A stretch of 64,000 nucleotides of DNA from the NCBI RefSeq assembly GCF_027244095.1, contig NC_069657.1, forward strand, positions 307,781,674-307,845,673. Direction: 5' to 3'. The first letter of the stretch is position 1, and every line of letters begins with the position of its first letter. Below the pieces are notes generated by a model, which worked only from the letters and a program-made list of their open reading frames with translations, made no database searches and was not told the DNA's origin. Source of the stretch: Hemicordylus capensis (taxonomy: Eukaryota > Chordata > Lepidosauria > Squamata > Cordylidae). This document shows positions 45,357 to 57,519 of this stretch, piece by piece. Both the position numbers and the translations under genes were made by a program.

Positions 45357-46591
45357 CAGGGGCGTAGCAAGGTTGGAGTGGGCCCAGAGACAAGATTTTA
45401 AAATGGGCCCCCCCCACTCAAAGTCCAGGGCCTCCGCACACCCCAGGCCCCCAAGGATTTAAGTCTGACATTCCAAAATAAGTATGCTGCCTGGAAATAC
45501 ATTTCACTGAATACACACATGCACACGTCACAATATATAGTGGTATACATTGAGTACTATACATTTGTTTTACTTTTAATGCCTAGAACACACTAGAAAG
45601 ATGAATGATTAAAATGGCCCCCTCGCTGCAGATTAGCAAAGGAGACTTTCAACCATGCAGGGTGAGCCCATGTTTGTTTTCTCAGAATTCTGAACAAATT
45701 CAGTCAAGTTTGATTCCAGGAGGTTTTTCACAGGAGGCTTTTAAAGCCCTTTAACACACATCTCCTCTGGAATAGAGGTGCTGCATTCACATGTTGGCCA
45801 GATTTACCCTCAAGTCCCTGCAAGTTATTGGGGAGCAGTTCACACACAAGAAAAATAAAATAAAATAAAAGCACAAGACATGCTTCACAGTTCTCACTCA
45901 GACCTTCTGGATTGCAAAACAACTTGAACATAAGTGCATTTATAAATGAATGAATGAATAAATAAAATAAATATAATACTGTTTCTTCCAGAAGTTTTTG
46001 TAATTTTCTGCCATGAAACAAGCCACTTGTAGGACTTTTTAGATAGTTTTTTTTAAAGCCAGCAAAGTTTCCAAGCTGTTTAAAAATAAATATTTCTCAG
46101 TCCCTCCCCCCCCCCATATCAAAGCCCTATGGCAAGCAGATGCCTATATATCCGGGCCGGGGGGGGGGAGGTAACCACAAAAAGGAGTTCACACCCTACC
46201 TGACCAATGCTGGGCTGGGCAGGGCAGCAAGGGGTCTTCTGCTGCAGAGAACAGTGGTGGCCACTCTGGCTGCCTCCTCTTCCTGGCTGGCTTGGGCCCT
46301 ACTGGAGTTCAGGCTTCACAGAGGCCTACATGGAGGCCTCCGTGGAAGCCCCGCCCACCCGCCGATCAGCTGAGAAGCGGGAGAAAAGGAGCTCTTTGCA
46401 GCTTGTCTGCTGCTTCCATTGCGGGCCAGGAGAAAAAGCAGGAGAGACGGCGAACAGGGCAAGTGGCTGAGGGGCCTTGGGGCTGGGCAGGGGGCAATGG
46501 GGAGTCACGTGAGGTGCCTCTGGGGGGCCCCTCCAGGCAGTGGGGCCCCCAGACAACTGTCTCCCCTTGCCCGATCGTTGTTACGTGCCTG
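45357..46591. mobile_element. 1.2-kb non-autonomous hAT element, CAGGGGCGTAGC family
   Basis: It starts CAGGGGCGTAGCAAGG and ends TTGTTACGTGCCTG, an eroded inverted end. A perfect 8-bp target duplication GCCTGTAG flanks it (45349-45356 and 46592-46599). The interior includes AT-rich filler and a GC-rich right third, with no readable transposase. Confidence 0.9.
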
Positions 46592-47159
46592 GCCTGTAGA
46601 GCTTTGATTTCAGACCAAACTAGTCTCCTTACAAGCTGGGATCCAAAGGAATATTAAACTGAAAATTGTGAAAGAAGTGTGCAGTTTTCAGAGCCCAAAG
46701 CCAGACTTGCTTTTCTCAAATATTAGATCTTCTTTCCCCCACCAACCCACTCAGCTTCTGAAATTGAGAAGAGTTTCAAAAACAGTTTACACAGATTTAT
46801 TGCAGGGTGGGGGTGGGGGTGGCAGTCAGCTGTTCAAACAACAAAAGAAAAACATTTTACTGGTCCCTTGCAGGAGCCTAAGTAGTTCTTTGGATCCCAG
46901 CCAAAAATTTGAGAATATATATAACTTTTCATAACATCTGCCATTTGAGTCATGCACACCTTGATTAGCTGTGACTATGTGCATATGCTTCACTGAAAAA
47001 TGCATTGCATTGTTATTCACTTTTAAACATTCTTTGAGCTAGGCAATTGAATTGTGGCTCTGGCAGTTCACTGCAATTATAGCATCAAAGCTTGCCCATC
47101 AGCACAATTAACATGCTGTATGTGATGCAAAGCTAGGTGAATGAAAGGAGACCCTGAAA

Positions 47160-47400
47160 TAGTGTGCATAACAGATATTATTAATAATTGTCATGAATAT
47201 TTATACACTGGTTCCCATTGCACAGAAATCAGAAAAAATAAATTGGTTCCTTGTCCGGAAGAGCTTCCCAAGAAAGACACCAGCAACAGTCACTGGGAGG
47301 GGATGGTGTTACTATGCTGGGCTGAATAGGAATAGTTGCTCTGTGCTGCCCCGCCCCACAAATACAAGATAACCTCCATTTTAAAAGTGCCTTATTGCCC
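47160..47400 (-). mobile_element. L2-type 3' tail element
   Basis: This is an inverted copy of the family at 10690-10932. It has TATTATTAATAATTG at the tail, CTTGTCCGGAAGAGCTTCCC and a GCCTTATTGCCCATTTAGCA end. Confidence 0.55.
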
Positions 47401-47559
47401 ATTTAGCAGGAATTTCCTCAGTGCTCAAAGTGCCTACAGTGTGAGCAGTGAGAGAGTTAGTCTCTTGAAGTGAAAGAACAGACCTCTCTAGTCTTAATGT
47501 CTACTGAAAAATTCTCCTACTGTTTCTGTGCTTGCTTAAGAAAGGCAATTCCCACAAAT

Positions 47560-47745
47560 GCTAGTGTGGTAGAGAATGTTGGTCTTGAGCTGGGAAGGAC
47601 TTGGCTCAAATTCCTGTTCAGTTATAAAGCTCACTGGATGACTTTGAGCCAGTCACTCAGACTCAACCTATCGACTCCACAGGATTGTTGTGAAATATAA
47701 TGTTCTGTTCCGTAAAGGAAAGCCAGAATATAAAAGTTCTAAATT
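47560..47745 (+). mobile_element. tRNA-derived SINE, decayed
   Basis: GTGTGGTAGAGAATGTTGGT, ATGACTTTGAGCCAGTCACT and CACAGGATTGTTGTGAAATA follow the copies at 3678-3905 and 54510-54695. Confidence 0.65.
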
Positions 47746-47917
47746 GAGATGGAGTGTCTCAACTGCTGCATCTATAGGACAACAAAATCTGGCACAAGTT
47801 TGTCTTGACAAAGTCCCAGTGACTAACATACTGAGCAGTGAGCCACCCAGCCAAGAGGGATGCACACTTGCTGCTTCTGTGCCAATCAAAGCCCACCAGT
47901 GCAACTTCTGAAAGCAG

Positions 47918-48225
47918 GGAACATAGGAAACTGCCATATACTGAGTCAGACCATTGGTCTATCTAGCTCAGTATTGTCTTCACAGACTGGCAGCGGCTTC
48001 TCCAAGGTTGCAGGCAGGAATCTCTCTCAGCCCTATCTTGGTGAAGCCAGGAAGGGAAATTGGAACCTTCTGCTCTTCCCAGAGCAGTTTCATCCCCTGA
48101 GGGGAATATCTTGCAGTGCTCACACATCAAGTTTCCCCTTCATATGCAACCAGGGCAGACCCTGCTTAGCTATGGGGACAAGTCATGCTTGCTACCACAA
48201 GACCAGCTCTCCTCTCAGGGGCTAC
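47918..48225 (-). mobile_element. 5S-Sauria-type SINE, nearly full length
   Basis: From left to right it shows the inverted tail (GGGAACATAGGAAACTGCCA, GACCATTGGTCTATCTAGCT), the decayed tRNA-like part and the inverted 5S-like part. The latter on the minus strand reads GCTAAGCAGGGTCTGCCCTG GTTGCATATGAA. It ends ACCACAAGACCAGCTCTCCT. Confidence 0.85.
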
Positions 48226-49386
48226 TCTTTGACTCTGAAGCCATGCATCATTGATGCTGTGACACCACTGCCATTGGGGATAATGGCAGTAGCGTCTCAG
48301 CAGCAACGATGTGGCAATGCACAGCTATGGAGATTCAGAGCAGCCTCCATCTTCAGAAACTATACTTCTGATATGCTAAGCACATATTAACATGCTGTGG
48401 TCAGTGTGCATGTGGCAGTACATGGGTTATGTACTGTACAGTTTCAAGGAATTCTGTACCAAGATGCATTTAAAATTAACATAAGTACAGTCATCAGTAT
48501 GTACATACAGTACAATGTGACATGTGCATAGCTCAGCTAAAAAAGCACAATGCTGTATTGAAATAATACAACAATGGCATCCCAGACAGATGTTTGTTGT
48601 TGTTTATCAAAGTATAGTCTCCTTAAAGTGGGGTAGTGCAAAGGCAAAGAAAAGTTTGATCTGACTTGAAAGGTCCCTTTCTTCAAGTTCCAAGGTAATC
48701 TGTCTTCAGAAAAGTGAACTCTTTTGAGCAGATGCTGTGCTATCATATTTCTACAACATGTGGGATTTTGTTTATTGCTCAAATAGTTGTGTTGCAATAC
48801 AACTGGAATATTCACAACTTTGGAATTTCCACTGGTGAGGTTTTTGCTGGTGGAGTGAAGCTGCCAACCCACTGGATATCAAGTCAGGTCAAGTCTCTCT
48901 ATGAATCTAGGACATTCACCTCAAAACGGCTGGAGAACACAGAAACCACTTGAAAAGAAAATCTTCAGGTAAGAACATGTTTTTGGTGCAGAATTAGATC
49001 AATGTTGTTCAGAGCTTATGTGTAAGGTGATCTGGAAGAAAGGTCTACAGGGCGTGATGGATGCTTGAAGTCGAAAACATGAGTAAACAATTGTGTATAG
49101 TAGACATACCCAGTCAGCAACCATGGTCATCCAAGCTATATAGCTGAGATATGTAGCTATCAGGTAATGTTAATTAAGGCATCTGTTATAGTAATATTTA
49201 AGAAGTCTATTCAATAGGTTCTGTAGAAATACATAATTCATTCAAGTATAATAGAAAAATATATACTTTGACAAATAAGAAATATATATATACTTTGCTT
49301 ATTAAAAGAAGTGGAAATTATGTTTTCCCCTATTACATTGCATTATCAAGGTGAAATATCTAAAGGCTACACGAGGCATTCCTGAC
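48226..49386. other. Intergenic, no recognised feature
   Basis: A short hairpin (CTGCCATTGGGGATAATGGCAG) lies at about 48269-48290. I see nothing else. Confidence 0.45.
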
Positions 49387-50395
49387 ATCATAAGAACAGC
49401 CCTGCTGGATCAGGCACAAGGCCCATCTAGTCCAGCATCCTGTTTCACACAGTGGCACTCCAGATGTGTATGCCCTCTCTCCTGCTGTTGCTCCCCTGCA
49501 ACTGGTATTGAGAGGCATCATGCCTCTGAGGCTGGAGATGGCCCACAGCCATCAGACTAGTAGCCATTGATAGACCTGTCCTTCATGAATCTGTCTAAGC
49601 CCCTTTTAAAGCCATCCAAGCTGGTGGCCATCACCACATCCCATGGCAAGGAATTCCATAGATTAATTATGCGCTGTGTGAAAAAGTACTTCCTCTTGTC
49701 AGTCCTAAATTTCCCAACCTTCAGTTTCATGGGGTAACCTCTGGTTCTAGTGTTGTGAGAGAGGGAGAAAAAATTATCTGTCTACCCTCTCCACTCCGTG
49801 CATAATTTTATACACTTCAATCATGTCTCCCCTTAGTTGCCCCTTTTCCAAGGTAAAGAGCCCAGATGATGTAGCCTAGCCTCATAAGGAAGGTGCTCTA
49901 GACCCCAGATCATTTTGGTTGCCCTCTTCTGCACCTTTTCCAGTTCCACAATATTCTTCTTAAGATACAGTGACTAAAGCTGTACGCTGTACTCCAGATG
50001 TGGCTGCACCATAGATTTGTATAAGGGCATTATTTTATTAGCTTTTTTATTTTCAATCCCCTTCCTAATGATTCCTAGCATGTAATTAGTCCCCCCCCCA
50101 CAGCTGCCGCACACTGAGACAACACTTTCAATGTGTTGAAAGCTGTCCACCACAACCCTATCCACCACAGCTATCCACCACAACCCAAGATCTTTCTCCT
50201 GGTCAGTCACCAACAGCTCAGATCCCACCAGCGTATATGTGAAGTTGGTGTTTTTTGCCCAAATGTGCATCACTTTACACTTGCTTACATTGAACTGCAT
50301 TTGCCATTTTGTTGCCCAGACCCCCAGTTTGGAGAGATCTTTTTGGAGTTCAAAAAGACATCACCAGGACAGTTCTATATTTTCCCAGGCCTGCA
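49387..50395 (-). mobile_element. CR1 LINE, 3' kilobase
   Basis: The minus strand encodes MQFNVSKCKVMHIWAKNTNF, LGIIRKGIENKKANKIMPLY and KSMVQPHLEYSVQL, the C-terminal part of CR1 reverse transcriptase. It continues in broken frames to the conserved 3' end GGCCTTGTGCCTGATCCAGC AGGGCTGTTCTTATG. A short internal duplication (CCACCACAACCC repeated at 50150-50182) disrupts it. It is 5'-truncated, as most CR1 copies are. Confidence 0.9.
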
Positions 50396-51446
50396 GGCCT
50401 GGAGTGGGTAGCAAAGGCCAAAATCAGCAGAACAATATGATTTAATAATGTAATGCAAATAAAGTAGGTCATTCTTTTCTAACCTAACCCTGTAAGTCAA
50501 AGGCCAGTTCAGGTCAGTCTTACAATGCTCCTGAAGAGTGCTCTACCTAGGAAGTTCTGTAGAGAGGAATTAAGCCACCAGCTGCCCAGCTGGGTGAAGG
50601 GAATTGTCATGTTTGCTAATCGCTTAAGAGTACAGTGAATGTTTGTAAGTCTTTCTGTATTGTAATCCAAAATTTTCGATTCTACATAAGAAAAACCTAA
50701 CACACCACAATGCAATTTTAGGTATGGTTACTTATGTGAGGAGAGGGAATGAATTATTAGTTCATTTATCCTAGTGTATCTATAGGGTGAGATTTTCTCC
50801 AATAGGTTTGCTGTTCCGTGAAATGTGCACCATGAGTGTTTCTAATGCTGCGCCACTCATGCAACCAATACATGCAGGATCTAAAATATTCATGATGCAC
50901 AAAGCAGTATTGTCCTCATGCTTTCTGAATACCTACACTACCCTTGCCCATCTGAAGAGTGAATGCATGTTCTTTGCTTACCATTTTTAAATTTATACAG
51001 CTCATATACTTAATGATTGACCATCAGTGGGAATATAATCTACATCCATACCATGGTAATGCAGCAGATGTTAAATATACCAAAGCAGTTCTAGCCACTG
51101 CATCTCAAAATGAATAGGATAGAAGGAAAAGAACTACAGGAAAATTCCACAACCACAGTTTTCAATTAGAGCAACTTTCCTCTGAGGTAAGGCGAAAACA
51201 CTTGGGGTTTGGTTTTGTTTTTTAGTTAAGATAAAAGACAACTAAATTGCAGGGGGCAGGGCTCCTGCATGGTAGAGGTCTGTTGCATGGTGTTGTACAT
51301 GGGTCAGGAGAAAAATTTATCTTCCTCTTTGTAGAATACTAGAAGCAGCCAGGGTCACCCCATTGCACTGACTGGCAGTAGATTGAGGGCAGATAAAAGG
51401 CAGTCCTACACACATAGAATAATTAAAATGGAATTCATGTTCATAA
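50396..51446. other. Intergenic, no recognised feature
   Basis: No gene or clear element is seen. Confidence 0.45.
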
Positions 51447-51745
51447 GATGTAGTGATAGCTACTGGCTTAGATGGCTTTAAAAAGGGATTAGACAAGGTT
51501 TTGGAGGAAAGATCGGCCAGTGACTATTACATGATAGTTAAATTGAACTCCGGGTTCACAGACAATATGCCATTGTGAATCATGGTTGTGGGGAAGGAAC
51601 TTCAGCAGTTTGGGAATAGGGGTTTGCCCCATGCTTGTGGGCATTCTAGAAGCATCTGGTGGGTCACTTTGGGAAACAGGTTTCTGGACTACATAGATCT
51701 TTGGTCTGGTCCAGCAAGTTTCTTTTTCCCATTCTTAAAGCAAAC
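51447..51745 (+). mobile_element. CR1 LINE 3' end
   Basis: GATAGCTACTGGCTTAGATG, GGTCACTTTGGGAAACAGGT and TGGTCTGGTCCAGCAAGTTT are the CR1 3' end, more diverged than the copy at 40225-40525. Confidence 0.75.
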
Positions 51746-53513
51746 CCCCCCTGAAATCCATGTTCTGAAGAACTCACATATTTGGCATCCCCCCAAAAAA
51801 TTTCAAATTACTAAACAAAAGGAAAACAACCATCTAAAGAAGCTTTCTAGAAAAACAATGAGAATGTACAAGCATGCACATGAAAGGATGCGTAACACAG
51901 AATAGACCTTGGATTGAGTCACAGAAGAGTGTCTCCATAACAATTATTTATGTACCGTCTGATTTCACTGCCAATGATGAGTTCGTGCAGAATTCCAACT
52001 ATCTGATTCACTAGTATTTACAGAGGCTGAGATCCATTTCTCATATATATGTCATACTTGATAGGAAATAACAAAATCAGATACAGCAGGACAAGAATAT
52101 AGCCTAGAGCCTACCATTTCTCAATTAGATTTCATAATGGTTGCCCAATTTTATGAAAAGCTTTATTTGGCCTAATGCCATCACAAATGGGAAACTCTAT
52201 GAACAGGACCTTGTGACTCTGCTTCCACAAGCCTTCATTCAAACAGTTAAGCTCAAGATCTTATTTGAATGTTATTGACACAAAAACTCAACAGTGACCT
52301 CATGTGGCCATATTGCAATTAATTGTGACACAGGGAAGTTTGTGTCACCCTGCTCTAGCTTGTTCTGTACTTGCCATGCTCTCATAAAGAACTTAATAAA
52401 TGCCTGAAGAAAGGCTAAAGCTGCAGTCCTAGGCACATGTGCCTGAGAATGTGCCCTATTGTGCATAAGAGGATATATTTCTGAGCAGAACTTTAAAAAA
52501 AATGCAAGTAGACCCAAAATGTGCAGTCCTTTTTTAAGAAAAAGTGCAAAGAGAACATTTGTGCAGTCCAGTAATTCAAATCATTGAAAAAGTTGTACAG
52601 TGTTAGTTGATGCAAAAGTTGACTGATGACCACAGTAAAAAGTGTCATGGAATGCAACTCTAGGTAACAAAGTATGTGTGCACAGACAAGGTAAATGATC
52701 AGGTGTGTGTAGCAGTGACACATGTGTGCTTCTTACCCTCACATACCTTTGTGCAGTTCCTAATTTCCCTTTTGGAAAGCTCTGCTTCGGCACATACATG
52801 CATAGATTGGCTGTGATGTGATGGTCATTATATTAGCAGAGCTTTTATGTGATGCATTCGGTAAAGAAGCAATAGAAGGCAACTGAAATCTGCCATGCAC
52901 TTAGCAGAGGCTAATCTGATTAAATCTGCATAAAACCTCCTGCACTCTGTCTTAAGATGCTTACAACTACAGAGTTTTTCCATCATACTCAGCTACGGGT
53001 TCCTTGGAGGAAGAGCAGGATGACAGAAATTTAAAAATACAATAAATAGGCTTCATACCTCCCCCCACCTTTTGTTTGTTTGTTTGTTTAACAAAACTAC
53101 CTTGAAGAAAAGGTTCTGGAGAATTGAAAACTTGTTCACTACTGGATATTTTAGTTAGGCTTAATGAAGTTATTTCCCTACTTTCGATTCTGGATTTATT
53201 TTGTTAGAACTGAGTACTACAAAAAGATAATGCATCTTCTTTCAGTTGGTATTACAAGAATTCTTATCAGTATTTGAGATCTTTTCCAGATAGCAGTTGC
53301 AGGTGACTTAATGATGTGTAATTATGGTGGTAGCAGTGTGTGAATTAATTAAATCAGCAAGCTATACTTGACAACCAGGACAAACTTACTATCTGGTTAA
53401 GTAAAGCCCCTTCGCTTCCCCTTCCCCAACAGCTCATTGCTAAGTAGAGGTGGGGCGAAGGGTGGGGGCAGGAAAGGCAGTGTGTAACTTTCTTCCATTA
53501 TGGAACATAAGAC
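51746..53513. other. Intergenic, no recognised feature
   Basis: This is AT-rich sequence with a short (GTTT)n run at about 53070-53090. Confidence 0.45.
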
Positions 53514-54312
53514 TAGGGATGTGCATGAGTTGGTTTTTTGATTTGATTTGCACCCGAAATGTACCCGAATCACCTCCGATTTGCGATGGGTCTGAATCTG
53601 GCCAGCTAGCACAGGCACAGCACAGGGGTGACTACAAATCCCCCAAAACAGGTAGATTTGGGTACAAATGGTTTTGTACCCAAATTGATTTGCAGACAGC
53701 AGGCGCAGGCAGTGATTCTCTCAGCAGCAGGAAGGGGGTGAAAAAGAATTCTCTTCTCTTTTCCTCAATCAGGAAAGCAGGAACAAAAAGCAGAGAATCC
53801 ACTCCAGGCAGCAGGCAGGCAAGGCAAAGCAAAATTCGCTGGCTCTTTCTCTTCTCCAACGAGGCAAAAAGGCGGCTGACAGCCTCCTTAAGTACATTTG
53901 AGAATCCCTCCTCTGAACTCCCCCCTCCCTTGTCCCTTCTTTGACCCTTCCCCTAGCCAATGCAGGGTCAGTCACCCCTGGCAACACAAGATTTGAATGG
54001 AAACGAGCCAAGCTGGAACCAGGGGGGAATCGCCAGCCAGTCGTTGCACACTGTAAGTCATCAATCAATCTGACGCTTGGGAGGGTGGGATTTTTTTTAA
54101 AAAACCCTGATACAAAATGGAAACAGCAAGAGAGATTGCCACAAAATGGAGGTCTGAATCTACAATTTTTTCAGATCCAAATCTGGGTGATTTGTTTTGG
54201 ACCTGAATCTGGCCAGCTAGCCTAAGGGCAATTTGTTTTGTCCACAAATCGCCCCAAACAGGTAAATTTTGGTACAAATCATTTTGTACCTGAATCGATT
54301 CACACATCCCTA
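53514..54312. mobile_element. Non-autonomous hAT element, TAGGGRTGTGC family (copy 4)
   Basis: It starts TAGGGATGTGCATGAGTTGG and ends GAATCGATTCACACATCCCTA. Perfect 8-bp target duplications CATAAGAC flank it (53506-53513 and 54313-54320). Arms carry TTTGTACCCAAAT-type and GGCCAGCTAGC words in both orientations around a unique GC-rich core. Confidence 0.93.
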
Positions 54313-54509
54313 CATAAGACATTTTTAATTTTTGCCCACTCATTTTCATGGTAAAGTTTCCCCTGCATTTAATGTGCAAAAGCTCTATTCACATCTTATA
54401 TTCAGTGCACATACAGTAATACACTTACTTGCATCCTGCATTGGAGTGAGCCTGTAGCCATGAAATGAATGCATGTAGACATTCATGCAAACATGTACAG
54501 ACATCTGCA

Positions 54510-54695
54510 TAGTGGTTAGTGTGTTGGACTAGGAATGGGAAGAGCCATGTTCAAATCCCCATTCAACCATGAAACTCTGGGCCAGCTTAACCTACCTCAC
54601 AGGATTGTTGTGAGGATAGAAATAACCTCTGAGCTCCTCAGAGAAAGAGCGGGATATAAATGTAAAAATACATTTAAAAAATAAGGCATCCTCAT
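54510..54695 (+). mobile_element. tRNA-derived SINE
   Basis: CATAGTGGTTAGTGTGTTGG gives the A-box region and TTCAAATCCCCATT the B-box region. CACAGGATTGTTGTGAGGAT and GAGCGGGATATAAATGTAAA form the tail. Confidence 0.8.
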
Positions 54696-54778
54696 CCAAC
54701 TTCATTTTAAAATCATTTCTCCCTCAAGATACTGAGCATCTAAAGATCTGAAACTGAAGATACTGAGGTCTGGCTGCT

Positions 54779-55215
54779 CTATGTGCAACCATTAGGCCTA
54801 CAGTTCCAACCAAAAATATTGGTGTACTACTGAGTGGTGACCTCAGAACAGTTTTGCATCAGCTAGTAACCTCCAGGTTGGACTATCTCAATGTGCTCTA
54901 TGTAGGACTGCCTTTGTATGTAGTTCAGAAACTTCAGTCAGTTCAAAATGCAGCAGCCATATTGATCTCCAGGGTAACTTGGAGAGACCACATAAGGCCT
55001 GTTCTTCAACAGTTGTACTCATGTACTGGCTGCCGGTATGTTTCCGGGCAAAATATAAAGTGCTGGTGATCACCTTTAAAACCCTGAACAGCTTAGGCCT
55101 AGGTCACTTGAGAGAACACCTTTACCTGCAAGATCACCACCACTCATTAGGAAAAGTGCATCTTCAGGTGCCACCAGTTCACCCGAGAGTGCCGCTAATG
55201 TGGTGTCGGTGGTGA
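54779..55215 (+). mobile_element. L2 LINE fragment of reverse transcriptase
   Basis: It encodes HQLVTSRLDYLNVLYVGLPL, VVQKLQSVQNAAAILISRVT and, after a frame change, YWLPVCFRAKYKVLVITFKT followed by LNSLGLGHLREHL. These are conserved C-terminal L2 blocks. The fragment is truncated at both ends. Confidence 0.85.
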
Positions 55216-55412
55216 TAGCATCCGACTCCTCCCTGGCCTGCATTTCGGAGGACCTGGTACTGTGCTCCTGATCGCCAGTTTTAGCAGGGCTTCCTTGGAG
55301 AGTATTATTAGCCCCCAGTGCTTGCTCCTAAAGGAGGGTGTGCAAATGGGACACACGGTTCCTCCTAGCCTGCATTGTTAGCGAGGCAAATTTTGCAAAG
55401 GTCTACTCTAAA
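55216..55412. other. Unassigned sequence left of a Sauria SINE
   Basis: This GC-balanced stretch and 55642-55850 may be one older unit split by the SINE. Short frames such as ASDSSLACISEDLVLCS are seen, but I cannot link them to a family. Confidence 0.3.
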
Positions 55413-55641
55413 GAGCCCCTGGTGGCGCAGTGGTAAAACTGCCGCCCTGTAACCAGAAGGTTACAAGTTCGATCCTGACCAGGGGCTCAAGGTTGACTCA
55501 GCCTTCCATCCTTCCGAGGTCGGTAAAATGAGTACCCAGAATGTTGGGGGGCAATATGCTAAATCATTGTAAACTGCTTAGAGAGCTTCCAGCTATAGAG
55601 CGGTATATAAATGTAAGTGCTATTGCTATTGCTATTGCTAC
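55413..55641 (+). mobile_element. Sauria SINE
   Basis: GAGCCCCTGGTGGCGCAGTG at the head, CCGAGGTCGGTAAAATGAGT in the body and GAGCGGTATATAAATGTAAG in the tail, ending in (CTATTG)n. It is closely similar to 16312-16534. Confidence 0.9.
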
Positions 55642-55901
55642 TCAGTGTGCTTCCCTGAGGTACGCCAGGCAATCAACGTGTCCGTCTGAGGCAAAACATT
55701 TTCCAGAGCAAGTGCGGAAGTATTTGAACAAGGCCCTTATCACCATAATCCACAGAGCGGTGAGGTCGGAAAATGGAGTGGGGAGGGGTAGGCCCAATAG
55801 AAACAATAATGCAAACTTACAAGTCAGAAGAATGGAATGACAGAAAGGATGAATAAATTAACTTCAAGATAAAGCAGGGACAAACTATAGTAATTTTTTT
55901 A

Positions 55902-56262
55902 ATCCACCCCAATTCAAGATGGCAGATGTGAACATTTGAGGCACAATTGGGCTAATGTGAATTAACTAGCCAATTTAAACCAAATTTGCTAAGGTGTAGG
56001 GACACAGTGGGATGGCTAAAGGGTGTAGTTTGTAATTTCGTCATCCACTCCGATTCAATATGGTGAACATGTGAATGTTTGAGGTGCAAGTGGGAACTGA
56101 TCTGAACCAAATTTGGTACAGTTGTAAGGACATCTCAAACAGTTTGTGATTATGTCATCCACCCCAATTCAAGATGGCAGATGCATGAATGTTTGAGGTT
56201 CAAGTGGGCCAACGTGAACTGCTTAACTGATATGGACCAAATTTAGTCATAGGGACAGGGAA
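55902..56262. repeat. Tandem repeat of about 115-140 bp, three units
   Basis: Units begin ATCCACCCCAATTCAAGATG at 55902, ATCCACTCCGATTCAATATG at 56043 and ATCCACCCCAATTCAAGATG at 56157. Each continues with GTTTGAGGTGCAAGTGGG-like and ACCAAATTTGGTA-like words. Spacings of 141 and 114 bp show indels between units. Confidence 0.8.
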
Positions 56263-56603
56263 AGGAAAGAAGGCAGATTAGTTCTTACTAGAACTTTTGT
56301 AGTTATTGAATGTGATAAAAAGGGAGTTTCTCTTATTGTAGATTTTCTATTTGAAAATATTTGTCTGTATTTATGTTTGTGGAAAGGTATAAAGGTATAC
56401 TGGAGGTTTTGTACTGAATAGTAGAGGCAGCAGAAGCACCATGGTGATTGGGAATTCCATATGCAGATTGGAAGGAATCTGTGACAGCTAGGGTCAGTTG
56501 GGGTGAAACCATTACTGGTTGGAAGATGTACTTTATTGTAACTCTGAGAAAAGTGTGATTGTTATTTCAAACAAGAATAAATTATTGGTAGTTGTTTATG
56601 CTA

Positions 56604-56661
56604 GATGGCATAATTTATTGCAAATTTTCATGTGAAAATAGGATTATGATGCTAAGATAAC
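56604..56661. repeat. Direct repeat at the low end of the DIRS fossil
   Basis: This segment, starting ATGGCATAATTTATTG, matches 61846-61902 (ATGGCATCATTTACTG...) at about three quarters of positions, in the same orientation. The two lie just outside the DIRS coding region. Confidence 0.6.
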
Positions 56662-57519
56662 CCAGCCCGAACCCACCGTGTTATCACTGCTGCTGATGCC
56701 TATGTCCCCATCTTGGACAACCTGAAAGACAAACAGTGCATCAGACTTATGAAAGTTCTCTGTCCTGTCTATGTAGATCTTAAACACCTGCCACACATCC
56801 AATCTGTGCCATTCTTTTTCGGCAGGTTTGCAAGGATCAGGACAGAACGAAGGCAGATAGATGTCAGCCAACCAATGAAAAGGCAAATTGACCTTGGGAA
56901 CAAAGGATGAATCCGGAATGAGCCACACTGAGTCCTTGAAGAAGATAAACAGATTGTCCCTAACAGACAGAGCATGCAGTTCAGATAATCTCCTGGCCGA
57001 AGTTATGGCCACCAGAAACACCTCCTTCCATGTCAATAGCTGGACAGAAACAGAGAGAAGCAGCTCGAATGGTGGAAACTGCAAGCCTCAAAGAACTATG
57101 TGTAGGTCCCAAGACAGAAAACGATGGCGCACTGGTGGCAAGAGCTGTGCGGCCCCACTCAGAAATTTTTGCAGTAATGGGTGTTTTGTCTGATAAGCCT
57201 GCTGATGTGGGAACAGCATCTGTACCAGACAAGCTGATGATGCTTCAGGGTGTTAGCCTTCAACCCCAGTGACAGGCCGTCCTGCAGAAAACCCAGCAAA
57301 CCCCGTAGCTTGCATCGATCCAGCTGCAGGGCCTCCTGACCGCCCATCGTAAGAAGCTATGCCAGGTGGACTGATATATCCGGTTCATCGAAGCTTTACT
57401 AGAAGCTAGGATGGTGTCTATCACCCCCGAAGATAATCGCTCTGTCTTTAGCAGAGACCTCTCAGCTTCCATGCGGTCAACTGCAAACAAGCTGGGTCCG
57501 GATGGCATATCTCCCCATC

